The notes under the pieces: model-generated
Databases searched by the model: none
What the model was told of the DNA's origin: nothing
Seen by the model: the letters and a program-made list of their open reading frames with translations, nothing else
Origin: Desulfovibrio inopinatus DSM 10711
GTDB lineage: Bacteria; Desulfobacterota; Desulfovibrionia; Desulfovibrionales; Desulfovibrionaceae
DNA length: 64,000 nt
Reading direction: 5' to 3'
NCBI RefSeq assembly: GCF_000429305.1
Contig: NZ_AUBP01000017.1
Location: forward strand, 114,307 to 178,306
Program-made: the position numbers and the translations under genes
In this document: in pieces, positions 55,179 to 64,000 of the stretch
Layout: each line of letters opens with the position of its first letter
How positions within the stretch are numbered: the stretch's first letter is position 1

Positions 55179-55448
55179 ATGTCCGCTACGCAGTCCATGC
55201 TTATGGAGTCGGTCGGCATTGTTGCCGGCATGTGCACAACGTTTTCCTTCTTGCCTCAAGCGCTTAAGGCGCTGAAAACGAAAGATACCAAAAGCCTCTC
55301 TTTATCAATGTACTCGATTTTTGTATCGGGCGTATTTTTGTGGATAGTGTATGGGCTTATGATTGAGTCGTTTTCCGTTGTTGCAGCCAATGTTATCACT
55401 TTTCTTTTGGCAGGGATGGTCTTGTTCCTAAAAATTCGCCATGGGTAA
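55179..55448 (+). CDS. SemiSWEET sugar transporter
   Basis: A protein of about 89 residues with three membrane helices and the PQ-loop: TFSFLPQALKALKTKDTKSLSLSMYSIFVSGVFLWIVYGL. SemiSWEETs work as dimers to move sugars. The start at 55179 leaves GGAG at nine bases; ATG at 55173 is too close to it. Confidence 0.88.
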   Translation: MSATQSMLMESVGIVAGMCTTFSFLPQALKALKTKDTKSLSLSMYSIFVSGVFLWIVYGLMIESFSVVAANVITFLLAGMVLFLKIRHG

Positions 55449-55553
55449 TTTTCATGTGGACATATTATGTCTTTTATGACATAAGAAATTCATCGCAGCC
55501 ATAGAGATCGATGGTTGCCACCCCTCTTGGCATCAGCCTCCGAACAGCCTCCT

Positions 55554-55598
55554 AGCGAAAAGGTCCCTACCTCGGGACCTTTTCGCTTTTGTTTTTAG
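55554..55598 (+). terminator. Rho-independent terminator after the SemiSWEET gene
   Basis: AGCGAAAAGGTCCC and GGGACCTTTTCGCT with loop TACCTC, then TTTGTTTTT. Confidence 0.9.
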
Positions 55599-55705
55599 AA
55601 AACAGACTTTACATGCCGAGTGTCAAGTGTATTGTCCTCTCCATCGTGCGGAATTAATTTGCATCAACGCATCGATGGCAACCTCGTCATCGTTAAGGAG
55701 GAATC

Positions 55706-56101
55706 ATGAAGGAATTGGACGCTATGCTTGCAACGTGGGAGGCGTGCGACGCGAAAAACGCTTTTTGCACAATCCGTGAAGAGTTGGAAAAAATGGACGA
55801 CGTGACCTTGACTGTGAACGCTCGCCCTGGTGTCAGCTACTCCTTGCGTGCAACGCATAAAAACCAGAACGAAAGACCTCTTTTTGCGCTGGTTGACATT
55901 ATTGACGATGATCCCGAGTTTCGGTGGCTTTCGGTCTGCTTTTATCAGGACATGATTTCCGACCCGGACGACCGCGGCGATACCGTACCTGGTGGATTGG
56001 CAGGGCAGGATGGATATTGTTTCGATCATGACGATAGCGAAGAAATGACGGGTTACCTTATTCAACGTATTAAGGAAGGATATCGTGCCGCGCAGGGTTA
56101 A
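55706..56101 (+). CDS. Conserved hypothetical protein
   Basis: A 131-residue acidic protein with AAGGAGG directly before the ATG, so it is surely translated. It contains RWLSVCFYQDMISDPDDRGDTVPGGLAGQDGYCFD. No membrane segment is present. I recall similar proteins annotated only as hypothetical. Function unknown. Confidence 0.65.
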   Translation: MKELDAMLATWEACDAKNAFCTIREELEKMDDVTLTVNARPGVSYSLRATHKNQNERPLFALVDIIDDDPEFRWLSVCFYQDMISDPDDRGDTVPGGLAGQDGYCFDHDDSEEMTGYLIQRIKEGYRAAQG

Positions 56102-56268
56102 TACTGTGTTACAGCCTGTCGTTATAAAAAATAGCCTCAAAACGTGGTCTTGCTTGGATTGTGATTTCCATGCATAGTGCCGCAGGCATCAACTGCACCG
56201 CGTTGATGTGAAAAAAAAGCCGTGTCGTGCGTTGACGAATCAAAGGGCCTGTGGTAGTCGGACCCATC

Positions 56269-56286
56269 TTGTGAATCATTGCACGA
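56269..56286. promoter_or_regulatory. Possible Rex-binding site upstream of the atp genes
   Basis: TTGTGAATCATTGCACGA resembles the Rex palindrome TTGTKAA-N4-TTMACAA, with a perfect left half and 5 of 7 positions matching on the right. It lies 38 bases upstream of atpZ. The rex gene itself follows the atp genes. Confidence 0.35.
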
Positions 56287-56324
56287 TCTCGTAACCGGGC
56301 ATGAGTCCCGCAGAGAGGATTCAC

Positions 56325-56615
56325 ATGTTTTTAAAACGACCGAAAGACGACAAATCCCGAGAAACTTGGGATATGGTGCAGAATGCATCGGTCGTGGGCT
56401 TGCACCTCGTGTCGGCGACATTTGTCGGGCTGCTTATGGGGTATTGGCTCGATAAGTGGCTTGGCACAAAGCCTTGGTTGACAATTCTGCTTCTCGTTTT
56501 CGGTGTGGCAGCCGGGTTTAAAAATGTACTCCTGGAAGCCAAAAAGATTCAAAATGCGCAAGAAAAAAGCGCACCACCACGGGTAAACGACACCAATGGA
56601 ACGGATTCTCAGTAG
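56325..56615 (+). CDS. AtpZ/AtpI-like small membrane protein of the ATP synthase operon
   Basis: A protein of about 96 residues with two hydrophobic segments (VGLHLVSATFVGLLMGYWLDKWL and PWLTILLLVFGVAAGFKNVL), the AtpZ pattern. GAGAGGA lies five bases before the ATG. Its end overlaps the next gene by 20 bases. It probably assists c-ring assembly or Mg/Ca handling, as proposed for this family. Confidence 0.85.
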   Translation: MFLKRPKDDKSRETWDMVQNASVVGLHLVSATFVGLLMGYWLDKWLGTKPWLTILLLVFGVAAGFKNVLLEAKKIQNAQEKSAPPRVNDTNGTDSQ

Positions 56616-57024
56616 TATTGACAGCGCCTTGTATCGGATGGGTTACACTCATTCGGACGTGCGTTCACTAGTTCGCAATCAAGTGCTGATTGCGCTGGCG
56701 AGCAGCATTGGGTGTTTGGTGGCTGCCGGGATGAAGCCATGGGGATGGTCGTTCGCCGCCGGCGCAGTGCTCATCACGCTCAATTTCTTTTCGCTGGCCA
56801 AATTTGGTCAGCACGTCGTTACGATGACGACGAAGGGCGCGATCGCCTCCGTGCTCGTGAGGTTCTATCTTCGCCTGGGATTGACCGGAGTGGCGTTGTT
56901 CGCCCTGGTCGTTTGGGCGGGAGCCTCCATCACAGCGCTTCTGGCCGGCATTTCGACCATCGTGGCAAACTTCGTGTGCTGGGCCATTGCCCGGTACGCC
57001 GGTTCTAACGTGAAGGAGGCTTAA
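56596..57024 (+). CDS. atpI: ATP synthase subunit I
   Basis: A 142-residue protein with four membrane helices, placed before atpB. Its start lies inside the previous gene, suggesting coupled translation. Subunit I proteins aid assembly of the c-ring. Confidence 0.8.
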   Translation: MERILSSIDSALYRMGYTHSDVRSLVRNQVLIALASSIGCLVAAGMKPWGWSFAAGAVLITLNFFSLAKFGQHVVTMTTKGAIASVLVRFYLRLGLTGVALFALVVWAGASITALLAGISTIVANFVCWAIARYAGSNVKEA

Positions 57025-57029
57025 GGGAT

Positions 57030-57716
57030 ATGGCTGGTGGACTTCCACATCCGGTTCTTCTTGTAGAAGAAGGATTCAAACTCGTCGGATTGCCGGTGCC
57101 TGCGCATGTTGCGTATGCCTGGTTCGTCATGGCCCTGCTCATTTTCCTGGGCGTCATGGCTACCCGCAAACTGTCTATGGTACCGCGAGGAGGGCAGAAT
57201 TTCTTCGAGTTCGTTATTGGCGGGCTAGAAGATTTTGTCGTCGCCAACATGGGCGAATCTGGCCGTAAGGTCTTTCCGTTTCTGTGTGCGCTGTTCCTCT
57301 TCATCATTTCTGCCAACGTCATCGGGCTTTTCCCCGGCATGGACTCTCCGACCAATAACGTAAATACCAACGCCGCCATGGCGCTGACTGTTTTCGTTTA
57401 TTACAACATCTGGGGCGTCATCAACTGGGGGCCGGGCTACATCAAACATTTTATGGGCCCCTTCTGGTGGTTGGCGTGGTTGATGTTCCCCATCGAAATT
57501 ATTTCTCACCTTGCTCGTCCGCTCAGCCTTACACTCCGTCTTTTCGGGAACATCCGCGGCGAGGAAATCGTTTTGATTCTCTTGTTCAGCTTGGCTCCGA
57601 TCCTCGGTACCTTCCCGATGTACTTCCTCTTCGGGCTGGCCGACTGCATCCAGGCCTTCGTCTTCTTCATGCTGTCGATGATCTACCTGAAAGGTGCGTT
57701 CGAACACGCTCACTAA
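57030..57716 (+). CDS. atpB: ATP synthase F0 subunit a
   Basis: The 228-residue proton/sodium channel subunit. The conserved helix LSLTLRLFGNIRGEE holds the essential Arg, and the C-terminus has FVFFMLSMIYLKGAFEHAH. It lies five bases after atpI. Confidence 0.96.
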   Translation: MAGGLPHPVLLVEEGFKLVGLPVPAHVAYAWFVMALLIFLGVMATRKLSMVPRGGQNFFEFVIGGLEDFVVANMGESGRKVFPFLCALFLFIISANVIGLFPGMDSPTNNVNTNAAMALTVFVYYNIWGVINWGPGYIKHFMGPFWWLAWLMFPIEIISHLARPLSLTLRLFGNIRGEEIVLILLFSLAPILGTFPMYFLFGLADCIQAFVFFMLSMIYLKGAFEHAH

Positions 57717-57772
57717 GCCGAATGAACGAACGATCATCGTCGTACACACCCATATAGGGGAAATGGTCCTAA

Positions 57773-58132
<360 letters not shown>

Positions 58133-58144
58133 GACTTTATTGAC

Positions 58145-58183
58145 AAAAAAATGGAGGTCGACCTTGTCGGCCTCCATTTTTTT
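58145..58183 (+). terminator. Rho-independent terminator of the atp operon
   Basis: AAAAAATGGAGG and CCTCCATTTTTT with an inner CGAC/GTCG stem, followed by a T-run. Confidence 0.9.
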
Positions 58184-58242
58184 GTATAGATTGTTCCTTC
58201 TTTCACATTACTCATCGAAACATGTAATAAAAAGAAACTATC

Positions 58243-58887
58243 GTGCCCCTCAAAAGCGAACATATCCCCAGAGCGACTATCAAGCGGCTTGCCCTTTATG
58301 TCCAGATTTTGGAAACGTTTTCTCGAGAGGGTGCCGAAGTCGTTTCTTCGGAAACATTGGCTAAGGCGTGTAACGTCAACCCCTCTCAGATACGCAAAGA
58401 CCTTGCGTATTTTGGTGAATTTGGCGTCCGTGGCGTCGGCTATTATGTGAAGGATCTCGTTTCTTCCATCAAGCAGTCATTGGGTATCAATCGCCCGTGG
58501 CGCGCAGCGCTTGTTGGTGTTGGCAATCTAGGGAAGGCACTGTTGCGTCATCAAGATTTTAGACGTCGCGGTTTTCATATTGTTGGCGCATTTGACTGTG
58601 ATCCATTTAAGATCGGTGAAGAAATTTCTGGTCTCGAAGTCATCTGTTCCCGTCGCCTCAAAGATATCGTCAAAGAAAAAGATATTGAGATGGGACTGAT
58701 TACGACGCCAGCCGAGCGAGCTCAGCGGGCATGTAATTATCTTACGGAAGCGGGGGTGCGTGGTATTATCAATTTTGCTCCTGCCCGCATTGAAGCTCCG
58801 GATCATGTCCATGTTGAATATGTTGACTTTTTCCATCATCTCTACGCTGTTGCGTTTAACATAACGCTCGACAGACAGTCAGACTAG
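58243..58887 (+). CDS. rex: Redox-sensing repressor Rex
   Basis: The 214-residue protein has a winged HTH (TLAKACNVNPSQIRKDLAYFGEFGVRGVGY) and a Rossmann NADH-binding domain (AALVGVGNLGKALLRH). The start is GTG. Rex senses the NADH/NAD ratio and represses energy-metabolism genes. It lies after the atpE terminator, with a candidate Rex site before the atp genes. Confidence 0.95.
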   Translation: MPLKSEHIPRATIKRLALYVQILETFSREGAEVVSSETLAKACNVNPSQIRKDLAYFGEFGVRGVGYYVKDLVSSIKQSLGINRPWRAALVGVGNLGKALLRHQDFRRRGFHIVGAFDCDPFKIGEEISGLEVICSRRLKDIVKEKDIEMGLITTPAERAQRACNYLTEAGVRGIINFAPARIEAPDHVHVEYVDFFHHLYAVAFNITLDRQSD

Positions 58888-59031
58888 TTTTTCTCACCCG
58901 AGGAGCACTGCGGTGCACTCTCAGCGCATCACATACTGAGCGCTTTTTCATCGACTCATGCCGCGGTCATGCTTTCGAATTCGCCGCGGTATCTATCCAT
59001 TGCTTCTTACCGTAAAGCGAATCCTTTTCTT

Positions 59032-59793
59032 ATGATGCAACGCCTGAAACTCGTTCTCGCCTTTGATGGAACACGATATCAGGGCTGGCAGATTCAAGCC
59101 GGAACACAGGGGCGTACGGTGCAGGCCGTGCTTGAAGATGCTGTAGCCAAACTTGCAGGACAGCCGGTACGTGTCCAGGGATCGAGCAGAACCGATTCCG
59201 GTGTGCATGCGTTGGGGCTTGTCGCGCATGTTGATATCCCGGCAAACCGATCTGGCTTGCCATGGAGAAAAGCGCTGAATGCGCATTTACCTCACGATAT
59301 TTGTGTGGTTGAAGCCGCTCCCGTGCCAGATACCTTTCATGCCCGATTTGGTGCCAAGCATAAGACCTACGCATACGTCCTCTGGCACGATATGGAGTTT
59401 GTCTTTCCCCAACGTCGAAAATATGTTTGGCGGGTGGGAAAGGTAGATTTTGCAGCCATGGAGGACGTTGCTGCCGTACTTGTCGGAGAAAAAGATTTCT
59501 CTGCATTTCAGAATCAAGGAAGCATTGTAAAAGATACGGTGCGAAAACTTGTTGCTGTCACGCGATGTCCGGGGCAAAGTGAATTTGAATCTGTTTGGCG
59601 ATTTACCGGAACCGGCTTTCTCAAACAGATGGTGCGAAATATGGTTGGTTGTCTTGTGGCTGCTGGCAAAGGGAAGCTCTGCGCCGAGGATGTCGAGGCC
59701 ATCTTGCTCTCAAAGAATCGAGCCTTGGCACCTCCGACTGCTCCTTCCAAAGGGTTGACCCTGGAGTCCATCGTCTATGACACGTCCCCCTAA
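59032..59793 (+). CDS. truA: tRNA pseudouridine(38-40) synthase TruA
   Basis: About 253 residues with catalytic Asp in GSSRTDSGVHALG and RFGAKHKTYAYVLW and FLKQMVRNMVGCLVAAGKG. Two adjacent ATGs (59032 and 59035) give nearly the same protein; the longer frame from 58969 has no family-like N-terminus. Confidence 0.95.
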   Translation: MMQRLKLVLAFDGTRYQGWQIQAGTQGRTVQAVLEDAVAKLAGQPVRVQGSSRTDSGVHALGLVAHVDIPANRSGLPWRKALNAHLPHDICVVEAAPVPDTFHARFGAKHKTYAYVLWHDMEFVFPQRRKYVWRVGKVDFAAMEDVAAVLVGEKDFSAFQNQGSIVKDTVRKLVAVTRCPGQSEFESVWRFTGTGFLKQMVRNMVGCLVAAGKGKLCAEDVEAILLSKNRALAPPTAPSKGLTLESIVYDTSP

Positions 59794-59888
59794 ACTTTCT
59801 CTGCGTGTTGTCCGATGAAGAAGACACGATAACTCTTCAATCTTGTCATCCAGCAAGGCGGGGCCGGTATGACTTCACGGATAACCGT

Positions 59889-61994
59889 ATGGATATCTCT
59901 AACTTTTGGAAAACCGGGCAAATAGCTCCCCTGACTGAGGGGGAAAAACAAGTTCAACGGGAAATCGATGCGATTCGGAGAGTAGACCGATCGTTTGATC
60001 GAGAGCCTTTGTCTGCGCCGGTTACCGGGTTGACGACGAATCTCACCGCGACTCTCAGCCGTAAGTTATCCAACCTGGAATCCGCACTTTCTCGATTCTC
60101 CTGGCCGCAATCCACATCACCGTGGGCACAATCTCGCCTCATTACAAACTCCAGCAGTAATGGACCGGTGAAAGCCACTGTCCTGACGGCATCGCAAGCC
60201 AAGCCCTATTTCAAATATTTTTCTCGAGGATTTCAGAAAGACGATTTCGTCAATAGCGAAGAGGCAAGAACCTATAGCTTTGAAGTCCAACGTGGGTCCA
60301 CAATAGACTCTTTGAGCGTTGACGCCACGGAATCGGAGAGTTGGGTCGATGTGCTCGATGATGTGGCCAGTGCCATCAATGGAGGTGATAGCGGAGTATA
60401 TGCACAGGTCGTCAGTCAAAATACAGCGTTTAGCCTGGGGACTTCGGCTCCGGGGACGGGGTATATGCTTGCCTTATCGGTCAACCCTTCGAAAACGGAT
60501 CAAGATGTATCGTTAGCAGACACTTCGGGACATCTGTTAGCCGACGAATTGAATATGCGCGAAGAGCGGAGTCCGATTACTCCGGCAAAACTTCTTCCAT
60601 ACTCGGTGTCGAGTACGCAGTTGGCAAAACCTACAACATATGCTTCCAGTGTTTTTGATCGTGAGGGCGATACCACGTTAGATATCGGTCGCTATGATTT
60701 CGGCATTAGTCTTAATGATACTGATGCGCGTACATCGTATATTTCGGATGTGTTCGATCCGGAAGAAACCTCCACAGTGGCCGCTGGAACCTATGATTTT
60801 TCCTTTACGCTCGGTGACGAGACACGCACGGTTGCGCTTGAAATCGGTGCCAATGCGTCCTGGGGAGATATTCTCCGACAAGTGTCCGGTGCGATTAATG
60901 CCGAAGCGGCCTATGCGCTGACGACAACGGGAAATTCTGGACCCCTGACCAGTTATAATACGTCATTTCCCATGCCTGGGGTCGACGCCGAATTGAAAGA
61001 TGCCAACATTCCGTCTTCCACCACGGAATTCAGTTTTAGCGATGGTCAGGTGCTCGACATCCATACTGTCGACCCGTTTCTTGGTGAAGACTTCAGTTTG
61101 ACAGATGGATCGGGAGGATTGCTGAGCACTCTTGGATTGACTGATCCTATTTATGGTGAAACCGCGCATATTACGGTGCAGGCCGGGTGGACTTGGGAGG
61201 ATGTTCTTGATGCTGTGAGCCGTTCAGCAATGAACACCTCTGATCAAATTGCGGGCCAACTTCTCGATATCACCCAACGTAGCGAGTTGATTACGGATCA
61301 TACCGTCTACTTTGACAATGCCATCTCTTTGGAATTGAGTCTTCTCGATGCAAAGATCGGCCAACGACTTGGCCTGGATGATGGTGGCTCCGGTTTTTTG
61401 AGTAGTCTCGGACTCGATGTCAAACAACCAGGGCAAGATGGGAATCTCTTTGTGAACGGGGAGGAATATACGTCATCAAATAACGTCTATTCGCAGGATT
61501 CCGGACGCGTTGTGTTCGAAGTTGAAGATGAATTCGCTGGCGGACTTCCCATGACTGTGGTCAAGGGAATTAATGGCTTGGAAGCGCAAGTCAATGACAT
61601 TGTAACGGCAATGAACGATCTCAATGGATTTCTTTCTGTCAATACAGCCAATTTCAAATCCGGCTTGAGTTCGACACTGAATGATCCTATTTCTTCCAAT
61701 ATGTCCGGTCTTTCACAGCTCGGGTTTGTGCAGTCGGAAAAGAATAAGACGCTTTGGGTTGGTTTTGAAAAACTTTGGCAAGGGTTGTCGCAGTATCCGG
61801 CCGAAGCGCGTGAAACGCTGTGGGATGAGCCGAATGGATTGGTCCCTGCGTTGACCTCCACCATTGAAGATGTTCGTTCAGTGGGGCTTGAGTCGTTTCT
61901 TATTCCCCAAACAACGTTTATATCGGCAACCCGCTTGCCACAGACTGAAAACGACCTGGCAAAACGATCACGGTTGGTTGATTTGTTGGGGTAG
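59889..61994 (+). CDS. FliD-like (flagellar cap-related) repetitive protein
   Basis: About 701 residues from 59889, rich in Ser, Thr, Asp and Leu with repeated segments of the form YDFxxTLGDETRTVxLEI and WxDILRQVSGAIN. The C-terminal part (FEVEDEFAGGLPMTVVKGINGLEAQVNDIVTAMNDLNGFLS) resembles FliD/HAP2. It lacks a signal peptide, as expected for a type III export substrate. It stands apart from other flagellar genes, so it may be a minor cap or an adhesion variant. GGATAACC precedes the ATG. Confidence 0.6.
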   Translation: MDISNFWKTGQIAPLTEGEKQVQREIDAIRRVDRSFDREPLSAPVTGLTTNLTATLSRKLSNLESALSRFSWPQSTSPWAQSRLITNSSSNGPVKATVLTASQAKPYFKYFSRGFQKDDFVNSEEARTYSFEVQRGSTIDSLSVDATESESWVDVLDDVASAINGGDSGVYAQVVSQNTAFSLGTSAPGTGYMLALSVNPSKTDQDVSLADTSGHLLADELNMREERSPITPAKLLPYSVSSTQLAKPTTYASSVFDREGDTTLDIGRYDFGISLNDTDARTSYISDVFDPEETSTVAAGTYDFSFTLGDETRTVALEIGANASWGDILRQVSGAINAEAAYALTTTGNSGPLTSYNTSFPMPGVDAELKDANIPSSTTEFSFSDGQVLDIHTVDPFLGEDFSLTDGSGGLLSTLGLTDPIYGETAHITVQAGWTWEDVLDAVSRSAMNTSDQIAGQLLDITQRSELITDHTVYFDNAISLELSLLDAKIGQRLGLDDGGSGFLSSLGLDVKQPGQDGNLFVNGEEYTSSNNVYSQDSGRVVFEVEDEFAGGLPMTVVKGINGLEAQVNDIVTAMNDLNGFLSVNTANFKSGLSSTLNDPISSNMSGLSQLGFVQSEKNKTLWVGFEKLWQGLSQYPAEARETLWDEPNGLVPALTSTIEDVRSVGLESFLIPQTTFISATRLPQTENDLAKRSRLVDLLG

Positions 61995-62058
61995 AGTGTG
62001 AAGATCAATAGAAATCATTGAGAGATCTTCCTCCCATGGGGATGCTGCGGCTCGTCGC

Positions 62059-63252
62059 TCAATGCGTGATGTTCGGTTGCGCAGTATTGGGACTGACTTC
62101 CACACGATTACGACCGCTGTTTTTCGCTCGGTAGAGGGCCGTATCGGCACGCTCAAGAAGCTGGTCGAATGTCGCTCCTTGATGCTGCGCAACACCGAAG
62201 CTTGCGGTAATATGTTGATTTTCAGGGAAATGATGCGCAGCAAGGTTCTGACGAATTTTTTCTGTGACAAGGCAGGCGTCTTCAAGGCAAGTTTCCGGCA
62301 TACATAACGCGAATTCTTCCCCTCCTATGCGTGCAACAATGTCGGATTTTCGCACTGAGGATCGGATAACAAAGGCGAATTCTTTCAAAACACGATCCCC
62401 CATCACGTGTCCCAAGGTGTCATTGATTCTTTTGAAATAATCGATATCAATCATGACCAGGGACAGGGGTTTATCGTAGCGGTTGCTTTGTGCCAACGCC
62501 AAACCGACTGTTTCGACAAAAGCGCGTCTATTGGAGAGGCCGGTCAATTCATCTTTGATAGCAAGGTCATGAATCTGTTGGAAACTGGAGCGTAACTTTT
62601 GGCGCATCGTTTCAAAGGTTTTCCCCAGGTTCGTCAATTCATCGGAGCCTTGCCAGGTAAATGCGACTTCCAAGTGACCAGCGGAAAGAATTTGTGCCTG
62701 TCGTGTCAAACAATTAATGGGGCGGAGAATCTTGAAGTAAATAGCCGGGACCACGACTGCAAGACCTCCCATGAGCATGGCAAGGAAGAGAATCAATATA
62801 TTTACTTGTTCACGATCCAACTTGTCAAAAAAATACTCGCGATCAATCGTCACTTTTACATATCCAATCTCTTCGCCTCCAGCGACAATATCTTTTTGGA
62901 GTGTGAGCGGATACGCATCAGGATCAATGGGCTGTTTGTCCAATTGGACAAGAAACATGTCGTACAGTGACGAAAAAACTTCAATTTGCAATACGCGCGG
63001 GTCGTGAATGATGACTTTAGCGGCATTTTGCGCGTCGTTCGGAGAGAATGAAAGGAGGGCATCTTCAACACTAAGTGATAAAAAATTTACTGTATTGCTG
63101 TGAAATCTCTCGAGTTCGGATTCAATGCGTCCTCGTTCAACAAACCAAGAATATGTTAACCCGGCGGATAAGGGAATTAAAAAACCAAGGATAAGGGCTG
63201 CCGCAATGAATGATGCGATCCCGGTAAACTTTGTTTTCATAAATTTCAACAT
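62059..63252 (-). CDS. Membrane diguanylate cyclase (sensor-HAMP-GGDEF)
   Basis: The 397-residue protein has two membrane helices (about 11-35 and 148-172) bounding a periplasmic sensor of about 110 residues, a HAMP domain, and a GGDEF domain with the active site RIGGEEFALCMPE. RKSD five residues before GGEEF is the inhibitory I-site. It makes cyclic di-GMP. A remnant of a Bmp-family binding-protein gene lies 34 bases upstream and reads into it. Confidence 0.93.
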   Translation of the reverse strand: MLKFMKTKFTGIASFIAAALILGFLIPLSAGLTYSWFVERGRIESELERFHSNTVNFLSLSVEDALLSFSPNDAQNAAKVIIHDPRVLQIEVFSSLYDMFLVQLDKQPIDPDAYPLTLQKDIVAGGEEIGYVKVTIDREYFFDKLDREQVNILILFLAMLMGGLAVVVPAIYFKILRPINCLTRQAQILSAGHLEVAFTWQGSDELTNLGKTFETMRQKLRSSFQQIHDLAIKDELTGLSNRRAFVETVGLALAQSNRYDKPLSLVMIDIDYFKRINDTLGHVMGDRVLKEFAFVIRSSVRKSDIVARIGGEEFALCMPETCLEDACLVTEKIRQNLAAHHFPENQHITASFGVAQHQGATFDQLLERADTALYRAKNSGRNRVEVSPNTAQPNITH

Positions 63253-63286
63253 CGCTACTCTTTGGCGAGAGTCTGCCTGCTGGTCG

Positions 63287-63672
63287 CTAGGGGCAGCTAT
63301 TATCAGTCACATAATCGTGTATGTGGATTTCTCCCAAAGCAATTTTACTTCTGAGAGTTTCAATACGCTGGCGCATATCGTCTGTGACGAGATTGGCATT
63401 GTTTTCATCAAAAATAAGCCCGATGGCATTTTGTACAATACCAAAGTGCTTGATGTTATCACGCCAGACTCCTCGCCAGGCATGCATAAGGGCGGCGTAG
63501 ACAACTTGGTCGGTGCGTTTGATCATCGACGTCAGCACATAACCGGGAAAGAGACCATTTTGATTGCGATCAACCCCGATGCCGAGTTTCCCTCGCTTGG
63601 CTGCGGCCTCAAGAACAGCCGGACCGGCACCGCCTGCAGCCTGATAAATAGTCGAGCCTGAAAAAACCGTTT
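63287..63672 (-). pseudogene. C-terminal fragment of a Bmp/PnrA-family binding protein, cut by an IS
   Basis: From about 63668 the frame matches the end of Bmp-family (basic membrane protein) substrate-binding lipoproteins: TVFSGSTIYQAAGGAGPAVLEAA, GVDRNQNG, PGYVLTSMIKRTDQVVYAAL. The N-terminal two-thirds is missing; upstream is IS5-type sequence. The apparent start at 63796 is inside the IS and is not real. The fragment runs into the cyclase gene, suggesting a former operon. Confidence 0.85.
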
Positions 63673-64000
63673 TAGCGCCTATGTGATGCTTGCCGCCGGT
63701 CTCTGGTTCGCGCCTCCTCCGAGGAGCAGAAACGCCAGGAGCGCAAAAAGACTTCCCAGCTTCCGCATCAGCTTTCTGAGATTGAACGCCGCACATGCCA
63801 TGAACAGATTGATGGTGTCCCCGACCGCGCCCTTGAGGTAGCTCCGCGCCATGCGGTGGTCGTGCTTGAGATGGCCGATCACCGGCTCGATGCCTGCTCG
63901 ACGGCGGAAGCGTTGCCGGGCCTTCTGGCGCTGATGTCGCGAGTCTTTCTTCTTCGGCGGCTTCGGGATGAGGATTTGTGTATCTCCAACCTGTTTTAGG
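63673..64000 (-). mobile_element. IS5-family insertion element, partial
   Basis: The element covers the right edge of the window and contains the C-terminal end of an IS5-type transposase. Its left end lies between the transposase stop at 63679 and the first Bmp-like codon near 63668. The outer end is outside the window, so its inverted repeats cannot be compared. Confidence 0.75.
63679..64000 (-). CDS. IS5-family transposase, partial (C-terminus)
   Basis: The minus-strand frame from the window edge gives RRRAGIEPVIGHLKHDHRMARSYLKG, which holds the Glu of the DDE triad and matches IS5-family transposases. It ends LLLGGGANQRPAASIT. The N-terminus lies beyond the window. The higher G+C of this stretch is unlike its neighbours. 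Confidence 0.85.
   Translation of the reverse strand, partial: LKQVGDTQILIPKPPKKKDSRHQRQKARQRFRRRAGIEPVIGHLKHDHRMARSYLKGAVGDTINLFMACAAFNLRKLMRKLGSLFALLAFLLLGGGANQRPAASIT

Noticed and set aside
63679..63796. N-terminal part of the 169-codon frame ending at 63287, as the true start of a Bmp protein
   Set aside because: Its first 40 codons lie within IS5 sequence read in another frame; only the part from about 63668 is Bmp-like.

Overview
This 64-kb window (about 50% G+C) looks like chromosome of a deltaproteobacterial sulfate reducer of the Desulfovibrionales type. The assignment is by inference. It rests on the flgB-flgC-fliE-fliF-fliG-fliH-fliI order, an atp operon that stops at atpE and is followed by rex, a stand-alone IMP cyclohydrolase, many sensory genes, and an interspersed 'CCTCCGGCGG + palindrome' repeat of a style I associate with Desulfovibrio. 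Most of the window is core chromosome. Insertions or mosaic patches occur near 21.8-22.8 kb (RAYT transposase), 31-34 kb (A+T-rich), 50.4-51.5 kb (repeat protein between twin hairpins) and the right end (IS5-type element).

0-20 kb: the end of a membrane protein, a GT2-GtrA glycosyltransferase, a DMT exporter, methionine aminopeptidase and a methyltransferase come first. An operon of a periplasmic binding protein and a degenerate kinase-like receiver protein follows, then an HD hydrolase, rplM-rpsI, an Rrf2 regulator, a radical SAM protein, argJ, a cell-wall amidase, glmS, rdgB and an NtrB-like kinase. 20-29 kb: an unknown protein, a RAYT, then the leftward flgBC-fliEFGHI operon behind a well-spaced sigma-54 promoter.

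29-41 kb: a TPR protein, purH (cyclohydrolase only), then an alanine catabolism locus: a sigma-54 activator (ACT-PAS-AAA+-HTH), ald with its own sigma-54 promoter and a candidate upstream activator site, and a sodium/alanine symporter. Next are hflX with an unclear start codon, a B12-binding sensor overlapping a frameshifted histidine kinase, and an EF-hand protein. 41-50 kb: an MscS channel, an amidohydrolase with an Elp3-like radical SAM protein, a HIT protein, an IHF/HU subunit, RlpA, CheD and a ferredoxin-like protein.

50-64 kb: a secreted thrombospondin-3-repeat protein, tRNA-Arg(TCG), an ArsR regulator with paired operators next to an FMN reductase gene, a fused homocysteine methyltransferase/MTHFR behind a leader hairpin, a SemiSWEET, atpZ-atpI-atpB-atpE, rex, truA, a FliD-like protein, and a diguanylate cyclase whose upstream Bmp-family binding-protein gene is cut by an IS5-type element.

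The less ordinary signals are the B12 sensor/kinase pair, the alanine sigma-54 circuit, the ArsR operator pair, and two cases of a solitary periplasmic binding-protein gene placed directly before a membrane signalling gene. No CRISPR array, phage or obvious defence system is visible.
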